Shown one piece after another: positions 1 through 12,615 of a stretch of DNA of 64,000 nt. The notes below the pieces were generated by a model that ran no database searches, was not told the DNA's origin, and worked only from the letters and a program-made list of their open reading frames with translations. How positions within the stretch are numbered: position 1 is the stretch's first letter; every line of letters starts with the position of its first letter. The stretch is from an uncultured Lachnospiraceae bacterium (lineage in GTDB: Bacteria; Bacillota; Clostridia; Lachnospirales; Lachnospiraceae), in assembly GCA_948473115.1 (NCBI GenBank), contig CAOKWI010000009.1, forward strand, positions 22,200 to 86,199. Reading direction: 5' to 3'. The position numbers and the translations under genes were made by a program.

Positions 1-2
1 TG

Positions 3-275
3 AATTTTCGTACACCGATCCTGATGAAGGTTTTCTTCATGGGTGAACGAAGCAGGGAGGAGAACATACGCTATTTTGAGGGATTGAAATCTTATTGCGA
101 AATATTTCTGGAAAGTCTTGCAGCTGTGCCGGAACATATAGAAACCTACAGTTCTTATCTGGACGACAGGGATAAATCCCTGTATTGGAAAATGACGGTG
201 GAATACGGATGCAGGGAAATGCAGATGTATATAGATTGGGCACAGGACTGTATTGATCAGCTGAAGATTTCTTAA
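3..275 (+). CDS. PadR-family regulator, C-terminal fragment (5' end outside window)
   Basis: Frame is open upstream of the listed ATG to the window edge (NFRTPILMKVFFMGERSREENIRYFEGLK...); ends YWKMTVEYGCREMQMYIDWAQDCIDQLK, like the PadR C-terminal helical domain. Confidence 0.6.
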   Translation, partial: NFRTPILMKVFFMGERSREENIRYFEGLKSYCEIFLESLAAVPEHIETYSSYLDDRDKSLYWKMTVEYGCREMQMYIDWAQDCIDQLKIS

Positions 276-297
276 CAGAGAGGTGGATGTTAATAAG

Positions 298-2034
298 ATG
301 AAAATTCTGGTCATAAACGGAAGTCCCAAGGGGGACAAGAGCAATACATACAAATTGACAAAAGCTTTTCTGGCAGGAATACAGGAAGGCGCAGAAGAAA
401 AATCAAATGCAAAAGGAGTCCCCGAGGCAAAAATGGTATTGGAGGGAAAAGCCGGGCAGAGACCAAAGGAAGCGCTGGAAATAGAAGAGATCCAGGTTAC
501 CCGGCTTGACATACATCCCTGTCTGGGCTGTTTTTCCTGTTGGGATAAAACCCCCGGAAGCTGCTGTATGCAGGATGATATGGGGGAGGTGATCCGGAAG
601 CTGCTGTGGGCGGATGTGACCATATGGAGTTTTCCGCTGTACTATTATACCGTGCCTGGCGGACTGAAAAATCTGATTGACCGGCAGCTTCCCATGGTGC
701 TGCCTTTTATGGTGGAAAATAAAGACGGCACAGGCAGTGGAAGCCATCCGGCCAGGTATGATATGTCCGGAAAGAAAACAGTGCTTATTTCCACATGCGG
801 GTTTTATGCGGCGGAAGGGAATTACGATGGTATATACAGCCTGTTTGACCATATTTGTGGCAAAAACCAATACACCTCCATTTTTTGCGGGCAGGGGGAA
901 CTGTTCAGGGTGCCGGAATTATCCCGCAGAACCGATCAATATCTGGAGTATGTCCGGAGAGCGGGGAAAGAGTACCTTATGGGCGGCATTCGGCCGGAGA
1001 CGGAGGCAGAGTTGAACCGGCTGCTGTATCCCAGGGAAACATTTGAAGCCATGGCAGATGCAAGCTGGGGTATCAGCAGGGAAAATGGGGAAAAAGAGTC
1101 AGATGCGCTGGTATTTACCAGACAAATGGCGGCTCTTTACAGGCCGGAAAGTTATCCCGGCCGGGAACTGGTGCTGGAAATGCAGTATACGGATTTAGGG
1201 GAATGCTATCAGATCGTCCTGGGGAAGGAGGGCAGCCGGGTGATAACGGATGGCTTTATGGCTGCCACCACCAGGATCGAGACACCGATTACGGTATGGC
1301 GTTCCATTGCGGCAGGGGAGATCCGGGGGGATGAAGCACTGATGAAACAACTCTACAGAGTAAAGGGTGACTTTGACCTGATGCTGAAATGGGACACCTT
1401 TTTCGGAGGCCCGGGCAGCAGTGCGGAAGGGAATTCAAATGCAGCGGGCGGTGGAGACAGGCCGGGAACCGGGGGAGGGATCCACATCCCCCGAAAAGCC
1501 ACCGATATGAAGATTCTGCTGTTTCCCTGGATGGCGTTCTGGATATTTCCGGCCATCCATAATAAAACCGGATGTTTGGTCAGCATTGCTGTCTGCGCAC
1601 TGGTGCCGCTGTTTTTCTACCAGAATAAAAAGACGTTTTATGATGTGTTAAGCGGTGTGCTGGTCAGTGGATTTTCCATGGCAGTGCTGCTTGGTTTGTC
1701 TGACCGGATTGTTCTGCCATTGTCTTATCTGACCTTCGGAATTATGTGGACAGTCACCTGTCTGGGGAAAATCCCCCTCACGGCACATTATTCCATGAAT
1801 GATTATAATGGGGAAGATGCCTTGAAAAATCCGCTTTTTATGAAAACAAACCGAATCCTTACCCTGGCGTGGGGAATCTTATACCTTTTGACGCCGGTCT
1901 GGACCTATCTCTTAATGGGAACCGGTCTGAAACCATACACAGGTGCGATCAATTCCATAATGCCTATTTTCATGGGAATTTTTACTGTATGGTTTCAGAA
2001 ATGGTATCCGAGGAAGGTGGCAGGAGGAAACTGA
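298..2034 (+). CDS. NADPH-dependent FMN reductase/flavodoxin-fold protein fused to C-terminal membrane segment
   Basis: MKILVINGSPKGDKSNTYKLTKAF plus CxxCxxC-like HPCLGCFSCWDKTPGSC; hydrophobic C-terminal helices. Confidence 0.8.
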   Translation: MKILVINGSPKGDKSNTYKLTKAFLAGIQEGAEEKSNAKGVPEAKMVLEGKAGQRPKEALEIEEIQVTRLDIHPCLGCFSCWDKTPGSCCMQDDMGEVIRKLLWADVTIWSFPLYYYTVPGGLKNLIDRQLPMVLPFMVENKDGTGSGSHPARYDMSGKKTVLISTCGFYAAEGNYDGIYSLFDHICGKNQYTSIFCGQGELFRVPELSRRTDQYLEYVRRAGKEYLMGGIRPETEAELNRLLYPRETFEAMADASWGISRENGEKESDALVFTRQMAALYRPESYPGRELVLEMQYTDLGECYQIVLGKEGSRVITDGFMAATTRIETPITVWRSIAAGEIRGDEALMKQLYRVKGDFDLMLKWDTFFGGPGSSAEGNSNAAGGGDRPGTGGGIHIPRKATDMKILLFPWMAFWIFPAIHNKTGCLVSIAVCALVPLFFYQNKKTFYDVLSGVLVSGFSMAVLLGLSDRIVLPLSYLTFGIMWTVTCLGKIPLTAHYSMNDYNGEDALKNPLFMKTNRILTLAWGILYLLTPVWTYLLMGTGLKPYTGAINSIMPIFMGIFTVWFQKWYPRKVAGGN

Positions 2035-2068
2035 CCTCCTGTCCGAAGGAGAATAAGGGGCAGGAGGT
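2034..2068 (+). terminator. Possible hairpin terminator after the FMN reductase gene
   Basis: ACCTCCTG ... CAGGAGGT inverted repeat at the stop codon; short T tract. Confidence 0.35.
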
Positions 2069-2112
2069 TTGGCTGAACGGAAATCGGGAAGATACGGAAA
2101 CATTTCCCACAA

Positions 2113-5439
<3,327 letters not shown>

Positions 5440-5557
5440 CTGCTTTATTTTTCCTTCCTATCATATTTTATAATTTGCACTATCTTATCATTGATCATAC
5501 CTTACCATTTATTAAGAATATTATATTTGCTGTATGGTAAATAAGCAATCTTTTACT

Positions 5558-5674
5558 GAAAATTTCCCACCTGTAAGGTTGGACGCTCCAAGGAGCATCC
5601 AACGCCCCGCCTGCATTGCCATAAATGGCATGCAGGCAGGTCATTGGATTGCAACCGTACAGGTGAAAAATTTC
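5558..5674. repeat. Nested palindromic element with terminal inverted repeats
   Basis: Outer arms GAAAATTTCCCACCTGTAAGGTT (5558-5580) / CAACCGTACAGGTGAAAAATTTC (5652-5674) enclose hairpin 5578-5603 and hairpin 5609-5637. Confidence 0.75.
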
Positions 5675-5705
5675 TTGACCTTGCCCCTGGGACATAGTTT
5701 ACTGT
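5675..5705 (+). promoter_or_regulatory. MerR-type promoter with long spacer
   Basis: TTGACC-19 nt-TACTGT with imperfect central dyad TTGCCCCTGGGACA, directly upstream of a MerR gene. Confidence 0.55.
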
Positions 5706-5740
5706 TGGATGGAGCAGATTATTTGCAGAGGAGGCTGTCT

Positions 5741-6211
5741 ATGGAAAAGGGACTTATGACGATAGGGGAAATAGCAGAATTTTATGGTGTGTCCAGAAAG
5801 GCCATGCGCTTATATGAAAAGAAGGGTATCATTAAGCCGGTAAAGGTGGATCCTGCCAATGGATATCGCTACTACTCGGCTGCACAGGTAGAGCAGTTGA
5901 ACGTGCTGCTGGAATTAAAGGCGTTGGGGTTTTCCCTTGACGAGATTAAAACGGTGATTGACGGAAGTACGGCAAAAGGGGCTTTGCTTGCAATGCTTCA
6001 AAAGAAGCGTCAGGCATGGCAGAAAGCGATGGACATGGCAAAATTTAAGGGTGAGTGTCTGGATCATATCATTCAGAATGTGCAATGCTCCCGGCCTGCG
6101 GAAAAAATAGCCCAGATGACAGAAGACGAAAGGGCATGGCTGCTGGTGAAAATGGTATGTGTGGAGGAGGCCGGGGTGCGGCAGAGCCTGAGTGAGGCGT
6201 TGTGGCTGTGA
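5741..6211 (+). CDS. MerR family transcriptional regulator
   Basis: MTIGEIAEFYGVSRKAMRLYEKKGIIKPVKVDPANGYRYYSAAQVEQL. Confidence 0.9.
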   Translation: MEKGLMTIGEIAEFYGVSRKAMRLYEKKGIIKPVKVDPANGYRYYSAAQVEQLNVLLELKALGFSLDEIKTVIDGSTAKGALLAMLQKKRQAWQKAMDMAKFKGECLDHIIQNVQCSRPAEKIAQMTEDERAWLLVKMVCVEEAGVRQSLSEALWL

Positions 6212-6250
6212 TGTCGGGAAGGCAAAGTGATTAGGAGGAGGCCATGGCAG

Positions 6251-8188
6251 ATGACTTTGAGGAAAAAGGACTATAAGGCTTACGATACCCTGTGGCTGGC
6301 GCTGGAAGCGTCACCGTTGTGTATGCTTTTGTACGGGATGCTGCCAATTGTACAATCTATTATGCAGACGGCGGTGACAGCCATCGCCACGGCCGGCTTT
6401 GTAGATACAGCCACAGCAATTCTCGCATCCGGGCGCCCATATCAGGATATTTATCCGGCATTGGCGGTGATTCTGGTTACATTGGGATTTGTGAATACCC
6501 TGGGAGCCGTTGCCAGGCTGATGGCCTCCAGGGTCAGCGTTGCTCTCCAGCGCAGCCTGAAACCTGTCATTGTAAAGATACATGCATCATTTGACTACAG
6601 GCATATTGAGGATGAAAAAAGCTGGCAGCTGATCTCACGGGTAGCCAGGGATCCGGTGAAAGCGATCACGGACGGTGTTGCAGCATTTATTCAGTTTGCC
6701 CAGATCCTTGTGTCCATAGCTTCGGTGTTTGTCTTGATCGCATCGCAGGTATGGTGGGCGGCGCTGACGATTCTTGTTTTTTCAGTTCCTATGTTTGTGC
6801 TGTCCATGCGGGCAGGAAAGAAAAATTACCAGGCGGAACGGGATGCGGAAAAGTTCAGCAGGCGCACGGAGTATCTTGGCGAAGTGTTGACCGGGCGCGA
6901 GAACGTGGAGGAACGCACCTTGTTTGGGTATCAGGATGCGGTGGGGCATGTGTGGCAGGAACAGTATGAGGCGGGAAGAAAATTGCAGGTTAAGGTGACG
7001 GCTAAAAACTTCCTGATTTCAAAGGGTTCCAGTATGCTCCTGGCACTGATCTCCCTGCTGGTGGCGCTGACCCTGATCGGTCCTGTGGTAAACGCTCAGC
7101 TGTCGGCAGGTATGTTCATGGGGATTGTCAGCGCCGTGTTTGGAATGATCCAGAAGCTTGGTTTCCAGATGTCACGTTCCCTTGAGAATATTTCCCGTGC
7201 CGGGGAATATATGCGGGATCTGAGTGGGTTTGTCAGGCTGGGTGAAGCGGAGGATGCATTGACGAAACCGGATGCGGAACCCATATCAATCGATTCCCTG
7301 GAATTTCGCAATGTCCGTTTCCATTATCCGGGCAGTGAGAAATACATACTGGATGGATTGTCATTTAAACTGGAAGCAGGACGCCATTATGCCTTTGTGG
7401 GGAAAAACGGCGCGGGCAAGACCACTATCACGAAGCTGCTGACCGGATTGTATACGGAATATGAGGGGCAGATCCTGATCAATGGAAAAGAACTCTGCGA
7501 GTACCCGGTCAGCGCGGTGAAAGCAATGTTCTCGGTGGTATACCAGGATTTTGCAAAATATTGCATAGAAATGAAAGAGAACATAGCCTTGGGGAATGTA
7601 TATTTGACAGGCGGGGAAGGAGAGGAGGTTCGCGAGGCAGTTGGTCTGGCAGGGAAGGAGACGGCCAGTCTGGCAGGGAAGGAGCCAACCAGTCTGGCAA
7701 GGGAGGAGACGGCCAGTCTGATGGAAGAGGGGACAGCCGGTCTGGCAGGAGGAAAGACAGCTCATTTGACAGAGGAACAGGCCGCCCACCTGGCAGGGCT
7801 GGATGAAGTGGTCAGCGGGTTGGGACAGGGAATCCATACCCCTTTGGGAAAAATCTTAAAAGACGGTCAGGACATTTCCGGCGGCCAGTGGCAGCGAGTC
7901 GCCATTGCCCGGTCGCTGGTCAGCCGTGCCCCCGTGAGAATATTGGACGAGCCTACATCCGCCCTTGATCCTATCAGCGAGAGCAATCTCTACCGCGATT
8001 TTGAAAAGCTGATGGAGGGGAAAACCACTGTGTTTGTCAGTCACCGCCTGGGCTCCACGAAGCTGGCGGATGAGATTTTGGTCATCGACGGGGGGAGGAT
8101 CGCGGAACGGGGAACCCATGAAGCGCTGATGGCGGGGAAAGGGCAATATGCGGAAATGTTCGAGGCGCAGCGGGAGTGGTATCAGTGA
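6251..8188 (+). CDS. ABC transporter ATP-binding protein/permease
   Basis: TM domain, Walker A GKNGAGKTT, signature SGGQWQRVAIARSL, RILDEPTSALDP; carries a 7x8-aa repeat insertion. Confidence 0.92.
   Translation: MTLRKKDYKAYDTLWLALEASPLCMLLYGMLPIVQSIMQTAVTAIATAGFVDTATAILASGRPYQDIYPALAVILVTLGFVNTLGAVARLMASRVSVALQRSLKPVIVKIHASFDYRHIEDEKSWQLISRVARDPVKAITDGVAAFIQFAQILVSIASVFVLIASQVWWAALTILVFSVPMFVLSMRAGKKNYQAERDAEKFSRRTEYLGEVLTGRENVEERTLFGYQDAVGHVWQEQYEAGRKLQVKVTAKNFLISKGSSMLLALISLLVALTLIGPVVNAQLSAGMFMGIVSAVFGMIQKLGFQMSRSLENISRAGEYMRDLSGFVRLGEAEDALTKPDAEPISIDSLEFRNVRFHYPGSEKYILDGLSFKLEAGRHYAFVGKNGAGKTTITKLLTGLYTEYEGQILINGKELCEYPVSAVKAMFSVVYQDFAKYCIEMKENIALGNVYLTGGEGEEVREAVGLAGKETASLAGKEPTSLAREETASLMEEGTAGLAGGKTAHLTEEQAAHLAGLDEVVSGLGQGIHTPLGKILKDGQDISGGQWQRVAIARSLVSRAPVRILDEPTSALDPISESNLYRDFEKLMEGKTTVFVSHRLGSTKLADEILVIDGGRIAERGTHEALMAGKGQYAEMFEAQREWYQ
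7643..7810 (+). repeat. In-frame 24-bp tandem repeat (7 units) in the ABC ATPase
   Basis: GLAGKETA/SLAGKEPT/SLAREETA/SLMEEGTA/GLAGGKTA/HLTEEQAA/HLAGLDEV. Confidence 0.85.
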
Positions 8189-8226
8189 AGAATGCAAAGT
8201 GCAGCATGACAAGGGAGCATGGAACA

Positions 8227-10011
8227 ATGACGAATACAAAAAAGACGAAATATAATCTGCTACAGGTACTAGTAAAGATTCTTCCCATACAGATCAGGTC
8301 GGCTCCCTGGAATTGTCTGCTGGAAAATTGCCTGGGGGTGATGCACGGCCTGTTGTTTGCATTGTCGGTCACGGTTACACAGTATTTATTTGATGCGGTT
8401 TCCGATGGGGCTTCCGGGAAAGCAGGATACCGGGAATGTGTCATTCGGTTGCTGGTCCTTGCCGCCGTGACCTTTGGGCAGCAGATTGTCAACGGTGTCC
8501 AGAACTTCCATGGAATCGGCGTGCTGCTGCCGAAATCCGCAGGGAGGCTTACGGAACTCATTCATAAAAAGGTCAGCCGCATGGATCCGGTCAGATTCGA
8601 AGATACGGATTTCCTGGACGATCTGAATAAGGCCAAAGAGGGTGTCAGAGCCATCACCATGTTCTGTATGCTGGTTTTTGCCTGCGTGAGCTTTTATGGG
8701 GTATACTTTATTGCAGTGGGCATCTATCTTTTCCGGCTGGATCCCATGCTGATCCTGACATTGCTTCTGGCTTTTATCCCTGCCATGCTGGCACAGGTTG
8801 TCCATATCAGGATTTTTGCAGACCTGGAGGATGACAGCGCGCCCCTGCGCCGTGAGTGTGATCATTACCAGAAAGCCATATGTGACCGTGAGTATTTCAA
8901 GGAAACCCGTATCCTGGGCGCATTTCATTTCTTTTACCAGCGGTTTGAAAATGCCATGGAACTCTTGACCGGTAAGATATGGAAGGCGGAGCGCAAGGCT
9001 GCGCTGATTCAGCTTGCGCTGGATTTCACTACATTTGCAGGTATGGGACTTTCAGCTTATATGCTGTTTACCGCCACCATGGGGGGCAGGATTACGGTGG
9101 GCATGTTTGCTGCGGTGTTTGCGGCGCTGACGCAGATCTTTGCCATTATGCAGGAAGTGGTGAAGCAGCATATGGGCAATATGAACAGGGATGTGGGAAA
9201 GGTGGTGAACTTCCTTCGGCTCCTTGCCATGCCGGAAAGGGCAGGAGAGGAAGGGAAGCCCGACTTTACAAAGGGCATTGTGGCGGAAAATATCAGCTTC
9301 TGTTATCCGGGCAGGGAGACTCTTTCCATCAAAAACGTGTCCCTGCAGATTGCCGGGGGCGAGACCATTGCCATCGTGGGGGAAAACGGCGCGGGAAAAA
9401 GCACGCTTGTGCGCCTGCTGACAGGGATTTACCGTCCCGGGTCAGGGCGCGTGCTGGCAGGCGGACTGGACACGGCAAGGTATTCGCCAGTTTCTGTGTT
9501 TCAGGAGACTTCAGGTGTGTTCCAGAAATACCAGCGGTACAAAATGACATTAAAGGAAAATGTGGCTATAAGTGACAGTATGTCCGAAGCGGATCCGGGG
9601 CGTGCCAGGGCGGCGCTGGAGGAAAGCGGGTTTGAGAAGGACGGGATCGGATTGGAGGATATGCTTTCACCGGAATACGGCGGCGTGGATATTTCCGGCG
9701 GACAATGGCAGAGGGTAGCCATTGCGAGGGGCTTATACAGGAAGAACGGCTTTATTGTCCTGGACGAACCCACCGCCGCCATTGATCCCGTGGAAGAGAC
9801 GAAGATTTATAAGCAGTTTGCCCGGCTGGCGGAAGGAAAGTGTGCGCTGGTGGTGACTCACCGCATTGGCTCTGCCCGGCTGGCAGACCGCATTATTGTC
9901 ATGGATTCCGGGGAGATCGTGGATATGGGAACCCATGAGGAACTAATTGCCCGCCCGGGACAGTACGCCAGGATGTGGGAAGCCCAGGCACAGTGGTATG
10001 AGCGGGGGTGA
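8227..10011 (+). CDS. ABC transporter ATP-binding protein/permease
   Basis: Walker A GENGAGKST, SGGQWQRVAIARGL, VLDEPTAAIDP; tandem with the previous ABC gene. Confidence 0.92.
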   Translation: MTNTKKTKYNLLQVLVKILPIQIRSAPWNCLLENCLGVMHGLLFALSVTVTQYLFDAVSDGASGKAGYRECVIRLLVLAAVTFGQQIVNGVQNFHGIGVLLPKSAGRLTELIHKKVSRMDPVRFEDTDFLDDLNKAKEGVRAITMFCMLVFACVSFYGVYFIAVGIYLFRLDPMLILTLLLAFIPAMLAQVVHIRIFADLEDDSAPLRRECDHYQKAICDREYFKETRILGAFHFFYQRFENAMELLTGKIWKAERKAALIQLALDFTTFAGMGLSAYMLFTATMGGRITVGMFAAVFAALTQIFAIMQEVVKQHMGNMNRDVGKVVNFLRLLAMPERAGEEGKPDFTKGIVAENISFCYPGRETLSIKNVSLQIAGGETIAIVGENGAGKSTLVRLLTGIYRPGSGRVLAGGLDTARYSPVSVFQETSGVFQKYQRYKMTLKENVAISDSMSEADPGRARAALEESGFEKDGIGLEDMLSPEYGGVDISGGQWQRVAIARGLYRKNGFIVLDEPTAAIDPVEETKIYKQFARLAEGKCALVVTHRIGSARLADRIIVMDSGEIVDMGTHEELIARPGQYARMWEAQAQWYERG

Positions 10012-10024
10012 CATGGCATTTCTT

Positions 10025-10055
10025 GTAACAGTTCAGCCTTCGGCCAAACTGTTAC
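10025..10055. terminator. Hairpin terminator/palindrome
   Basis: GTAACAGTTCAGCC-TTCG-GGCCAAACTGTTAC-type stem followed by T-rich ATTTCTTTCCTTT. Confidence 0.6.
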
Positions 10056-10124
10056 CATTTCTTTCCTTTGACATATACTACATGACGCCAGAATTTACCG
10101 CACTGCACTAATTGAACAAATTTA

Positions 10125-10214
10125 TCAATAAGTAAATCATCAATTAGTAAAACATAAAAAAGTAAAATATAAATAAGTAAAACATAAATAAGTAAATTAT
10201 AATTGACTAAAACA
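10125..10214. repeat. Six contiguous 15-bp AT-rich direct repeats
   Basis: tcaataagtaaatca/tcaattagtaaaaca/taaaaaagtaaaata/taaataagtaaaaca/taaataagtaaatta/taattgactaaaaca. Confidence 0.8.
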
Positions 10215-10314
10215 AAACGATATGGTACTGTATACTATATAGATGGGCGGAATGGTTGTGCACCTGTTTTTGTGGGAAATTGGCTGCAAAATCAGGTGCA
10301 GGGGAGTTTCCGCC

Positions 10315-11733
10315 ATGGATGGAGGCAGGATTATGTTTATTGGCAGGGAACGTGAATTGGCATCTCTTGAAAAATTGTATACGTCCGGTAAATTTGAGTT
10401 TGCGGTCATCTATGGCCGCCGCCGTGTGGGAAAGACCGCACTGATCAGCCAGTTCATCAACGGTAAAAAGGCAATTTATTTTATGGGCGTGGAGAGCAAT
10501 GCCAGGCAGAACCTGGAGAATTTCAGTAAAAATATTATGGAATTTGGAATCGGCATACAGGCAGGGACAATTTTTACTTCCTTTCAGACTGCATTGGAAT
10601 ATGTTTTCAAAATGGCGGAAAATGAGAGACTGATCCTGGCGATTGACGAGTATCCATATGTGGCCCGCTCCTCCAAGAGCCTTGCTTCGACGTTACAGCT
10701 TTTGATCGATACGTACAAGGATCGTTCTAAATTGATGCTTATCCTTTGTGGATCCTCCATGTCATATATGGAGGATCATGTATTGGCATATAAGGCGCCG
10801 CTTTATGGCAGGCGGACGGCACAGATGAAAATATTGCCCTTTGACTTTGCGGATACCTGTCGATATTTCAAACACTTTTCCAGGGAAGACATGGCTGTGG
10901 TCTATGGTATGGTAGGAGGGACGCCGCAGTATTTGTTGCAGATGGATGATAGACTGAGCGTTGAGGACAATATTAAAAATACATTTCTTAATCCGGCGTC
11001 CTCGCTGTTCGAAGAGCCGGAGAACCTGATGAAGCAGGAGGTACGGGAACCTGCGCTTTACAATGCCATTATTACTGCCATTGCAGCCGGCGCTTCCCGT
11101 ATGGCGGAAATATCGACAAAGGTTGGTGAGGATACCAGTGTCTGTGCCACCTATTTAAAGAACCTGATGACATTGGGACTGGTCCGGAAGGAAACGCCTT
11201 ATGGCGAAAAGGCATCCCGAAAGTCCATTTACGCTGTTGATGATAATATGTTCCGGTTCTGGTATCGGTTTGTGCCGGAGAATCAGTCGGTTATTGGACG
11301 TGGAGCTGCCGAATTGGCTTTTAAACGAATTGAACCATACCTTTCGGATTATATGGGAAAAGTGTTTGAGGAAATATGCAGGCAGTATTTCTGGAAGCTG
11401 CTATTAAGCGGTGAATCGCCTGTGGAGTTCAAGGAACTGGGGCGCTGGTGGGGGACTGACCCGTCTACCCACAGCCAGGCGGAGATCGACATTATGGGCG
11501 AACAGGACAAGGATACCGCATTGTTTGGCGAATGCAAATGGACAAATGATAAGGTGGATGCGGGTGTCTTGGAAACATTGATAAAGCGAAGCAGCATTTT
11601 CCGTTACAGGGAAGTACATTTTTATTTATTTGCAAAAAGCGGTTTTACGAAAGGCTGTGTGGACACCGCCGGTAAGATGGGAAATGTGTCATTGGTGCAT
11701 TATGAAAATCTTTTCAGGAAAATGACGGAGTGA
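10315..11733 (+). CDS. ATP-binding protein (AAA, archaeal-ATPase/DUF234 type)
   Basis: MFIGRERELASLEKLY, Walker A GRRRVGKTAL, LILAIDEYPYV, nuclease-like C-terminus (AEIDIMGEQDKDTALFGECKW). Confidence 0.85.
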   Translation: MDGGRIMFIGRERELASLEKLYTSGKFEFAVIYGRRRVGKTALISQFINGKKAIYFMGVESNARQNLENFSKNIMEFGIGIQAGTIFTSFQTALEYVFKMAENERLILAIDEYPYVARSSKSLASTLQLLIDTYKDRSKLMLILCGSSMSYMEDHVLAYKAPLYGRRTAQMKILPFDFADTCRYFKHFSREDMAVVYGMVGGTPQYLLQMDDRLSVEDNIKNTFLNPASSLFEEPENLMKQEVREPALYNAIITAIAAGASRMAEISTKVGEDTSVCATYLKNLMTLGLVRKETPYGEKASRKSIYAVDDNMFRFWYRFVPENQSVIGRGAAELAFKRIEPYLSDYMGKVFEEICRQYFWKLLLSGESPVEFKELGRWWGTDPSTHSQAEIDIMGEQDKDTALFGECKWTNDKVDAGVLETLIKRSSIFRYREVHFYLFAKSGFTKGCVDTAGKMGNVSLVHYENLFRKMTE

Positions 11734-11923
11734 GAGAGGAAGTTTCCTGGGTTGGTTGAATATGCGGTGTGACTTGGAATGCGGGATGAAGTAATGAAAT
11801 ACTTGGAGGAGACATGCGTAAAGTATAGTGGACGTCTGCCGGAATACAATATCAGTGCATCTGGAGTTATGGTGCTGTGTAAGGCGTGTGACAAGTATTT
11901 GGAATTGGTTTTTGGTCATAAGA

Positions 11924-11954
11924 ATAATTCGCTCATTTCAAATGAGCGAATTAT
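11924..11954. repeat. Perfect inverted repeat with 15-bp arms
   Basis: ATAATTCGCTCATTT-C-AAATGAGCGAATTAT. Confidence 0.7.
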
Positions 11955-11969
11955 GAGTGGAAAAGTAAT

Positions 11970-12007
11970 TTAAAATAGTTTCAACTGCACCGTTGGAATT
12001 ATTTTAA
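11970..12007. terminator. Palindrome between convergent genes, possible bidirectional terminator
   Basis: TTAAAATAGTTTCAAC-TGCACC-GTTGGAATTATTTTAA; overlaps the AraC stop codon. Confidence 0.45.
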
Positions 12008-12493
12008 TATTGTTTGCCAAATCAGGTCATCTGTGATATGGGGCACTCCCGTAAACCGACGTTTATATCCGGTGAGCACCATTTCCGGTTTCTCCTCCAC
12101 TCTGTATTCCATTCTGTATCCTCCTTCTAATGACAGTTTCAGAGACAGTCTTGAAAAGGAGTTTAACTTTGCGCCTTCCCTGCGCGCCTGGGATGGCGTG
12201 ATTCCATGGAAACGGGTAAATGCCCTGGTAAAGCTGTCGGGATTGTCATAGCCGTATTTCAAAGCCACATCTATGACTTTCGCATCGCTTCCGGCCAGTT
12301 CACTGCCTGCCAGGGTCAGCCTGCGGCTGCGGATATACTCTCCCAGGGTGTATCCGCACAGAAGTCCGAATACCCGCTGGAAATGATATCCGGTGGAATA
12401 ACTCTGTCTGGCGATTTCATCATAATCCAATTCTTCCGCAATATGCGCTTCCACATAATCGATGGCCCGCTGTATTCCCATTACCCAGTCCAT
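11999..12493 (-). CDS. AraC family transcriptional regulator, short C-terminus
   Basis: IDYVEAHIAEELDYDEIARQSYSTGYHFQRVFGLLCGYTLGEYIRSRRL...PDSFTRAFTRFHGITPSQAR; effector domain appears truncated. Confidence 0.85.
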   Translation of the reverse strand: MDWVMGIQRAIDYVEAHIAEELDYDEIARQSYSTGYHFQRVFGLLCGYTLGEYIRSRRLTLAGSELAGSDAKVIDVALKYGYDNPDSFTRAFTRFHGITPSQARREGAKLNSFSRLSLKLSLEGGYRMEYRVEEKPEMVLTGYKRRFTGVPHITDDLIWQTILK

Positions 12494-12615
12494 GGCGTAT
12501 CTCCTTGTCTGATGCGTTACAGTCCAACCGCAACGCCCCTGTCTGCAAACAGGATAGCAGTTTTCAGGATGTGTTTCCCGACATTTTGTGGGGAGACGTG
12601 TGGGTTCAGGGAATC

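Noticed and set aside
10125-10214. CRISPR-like array
   Set aside because: Units are contiguous 15-mers with no spacers, and no cas genes are visible.
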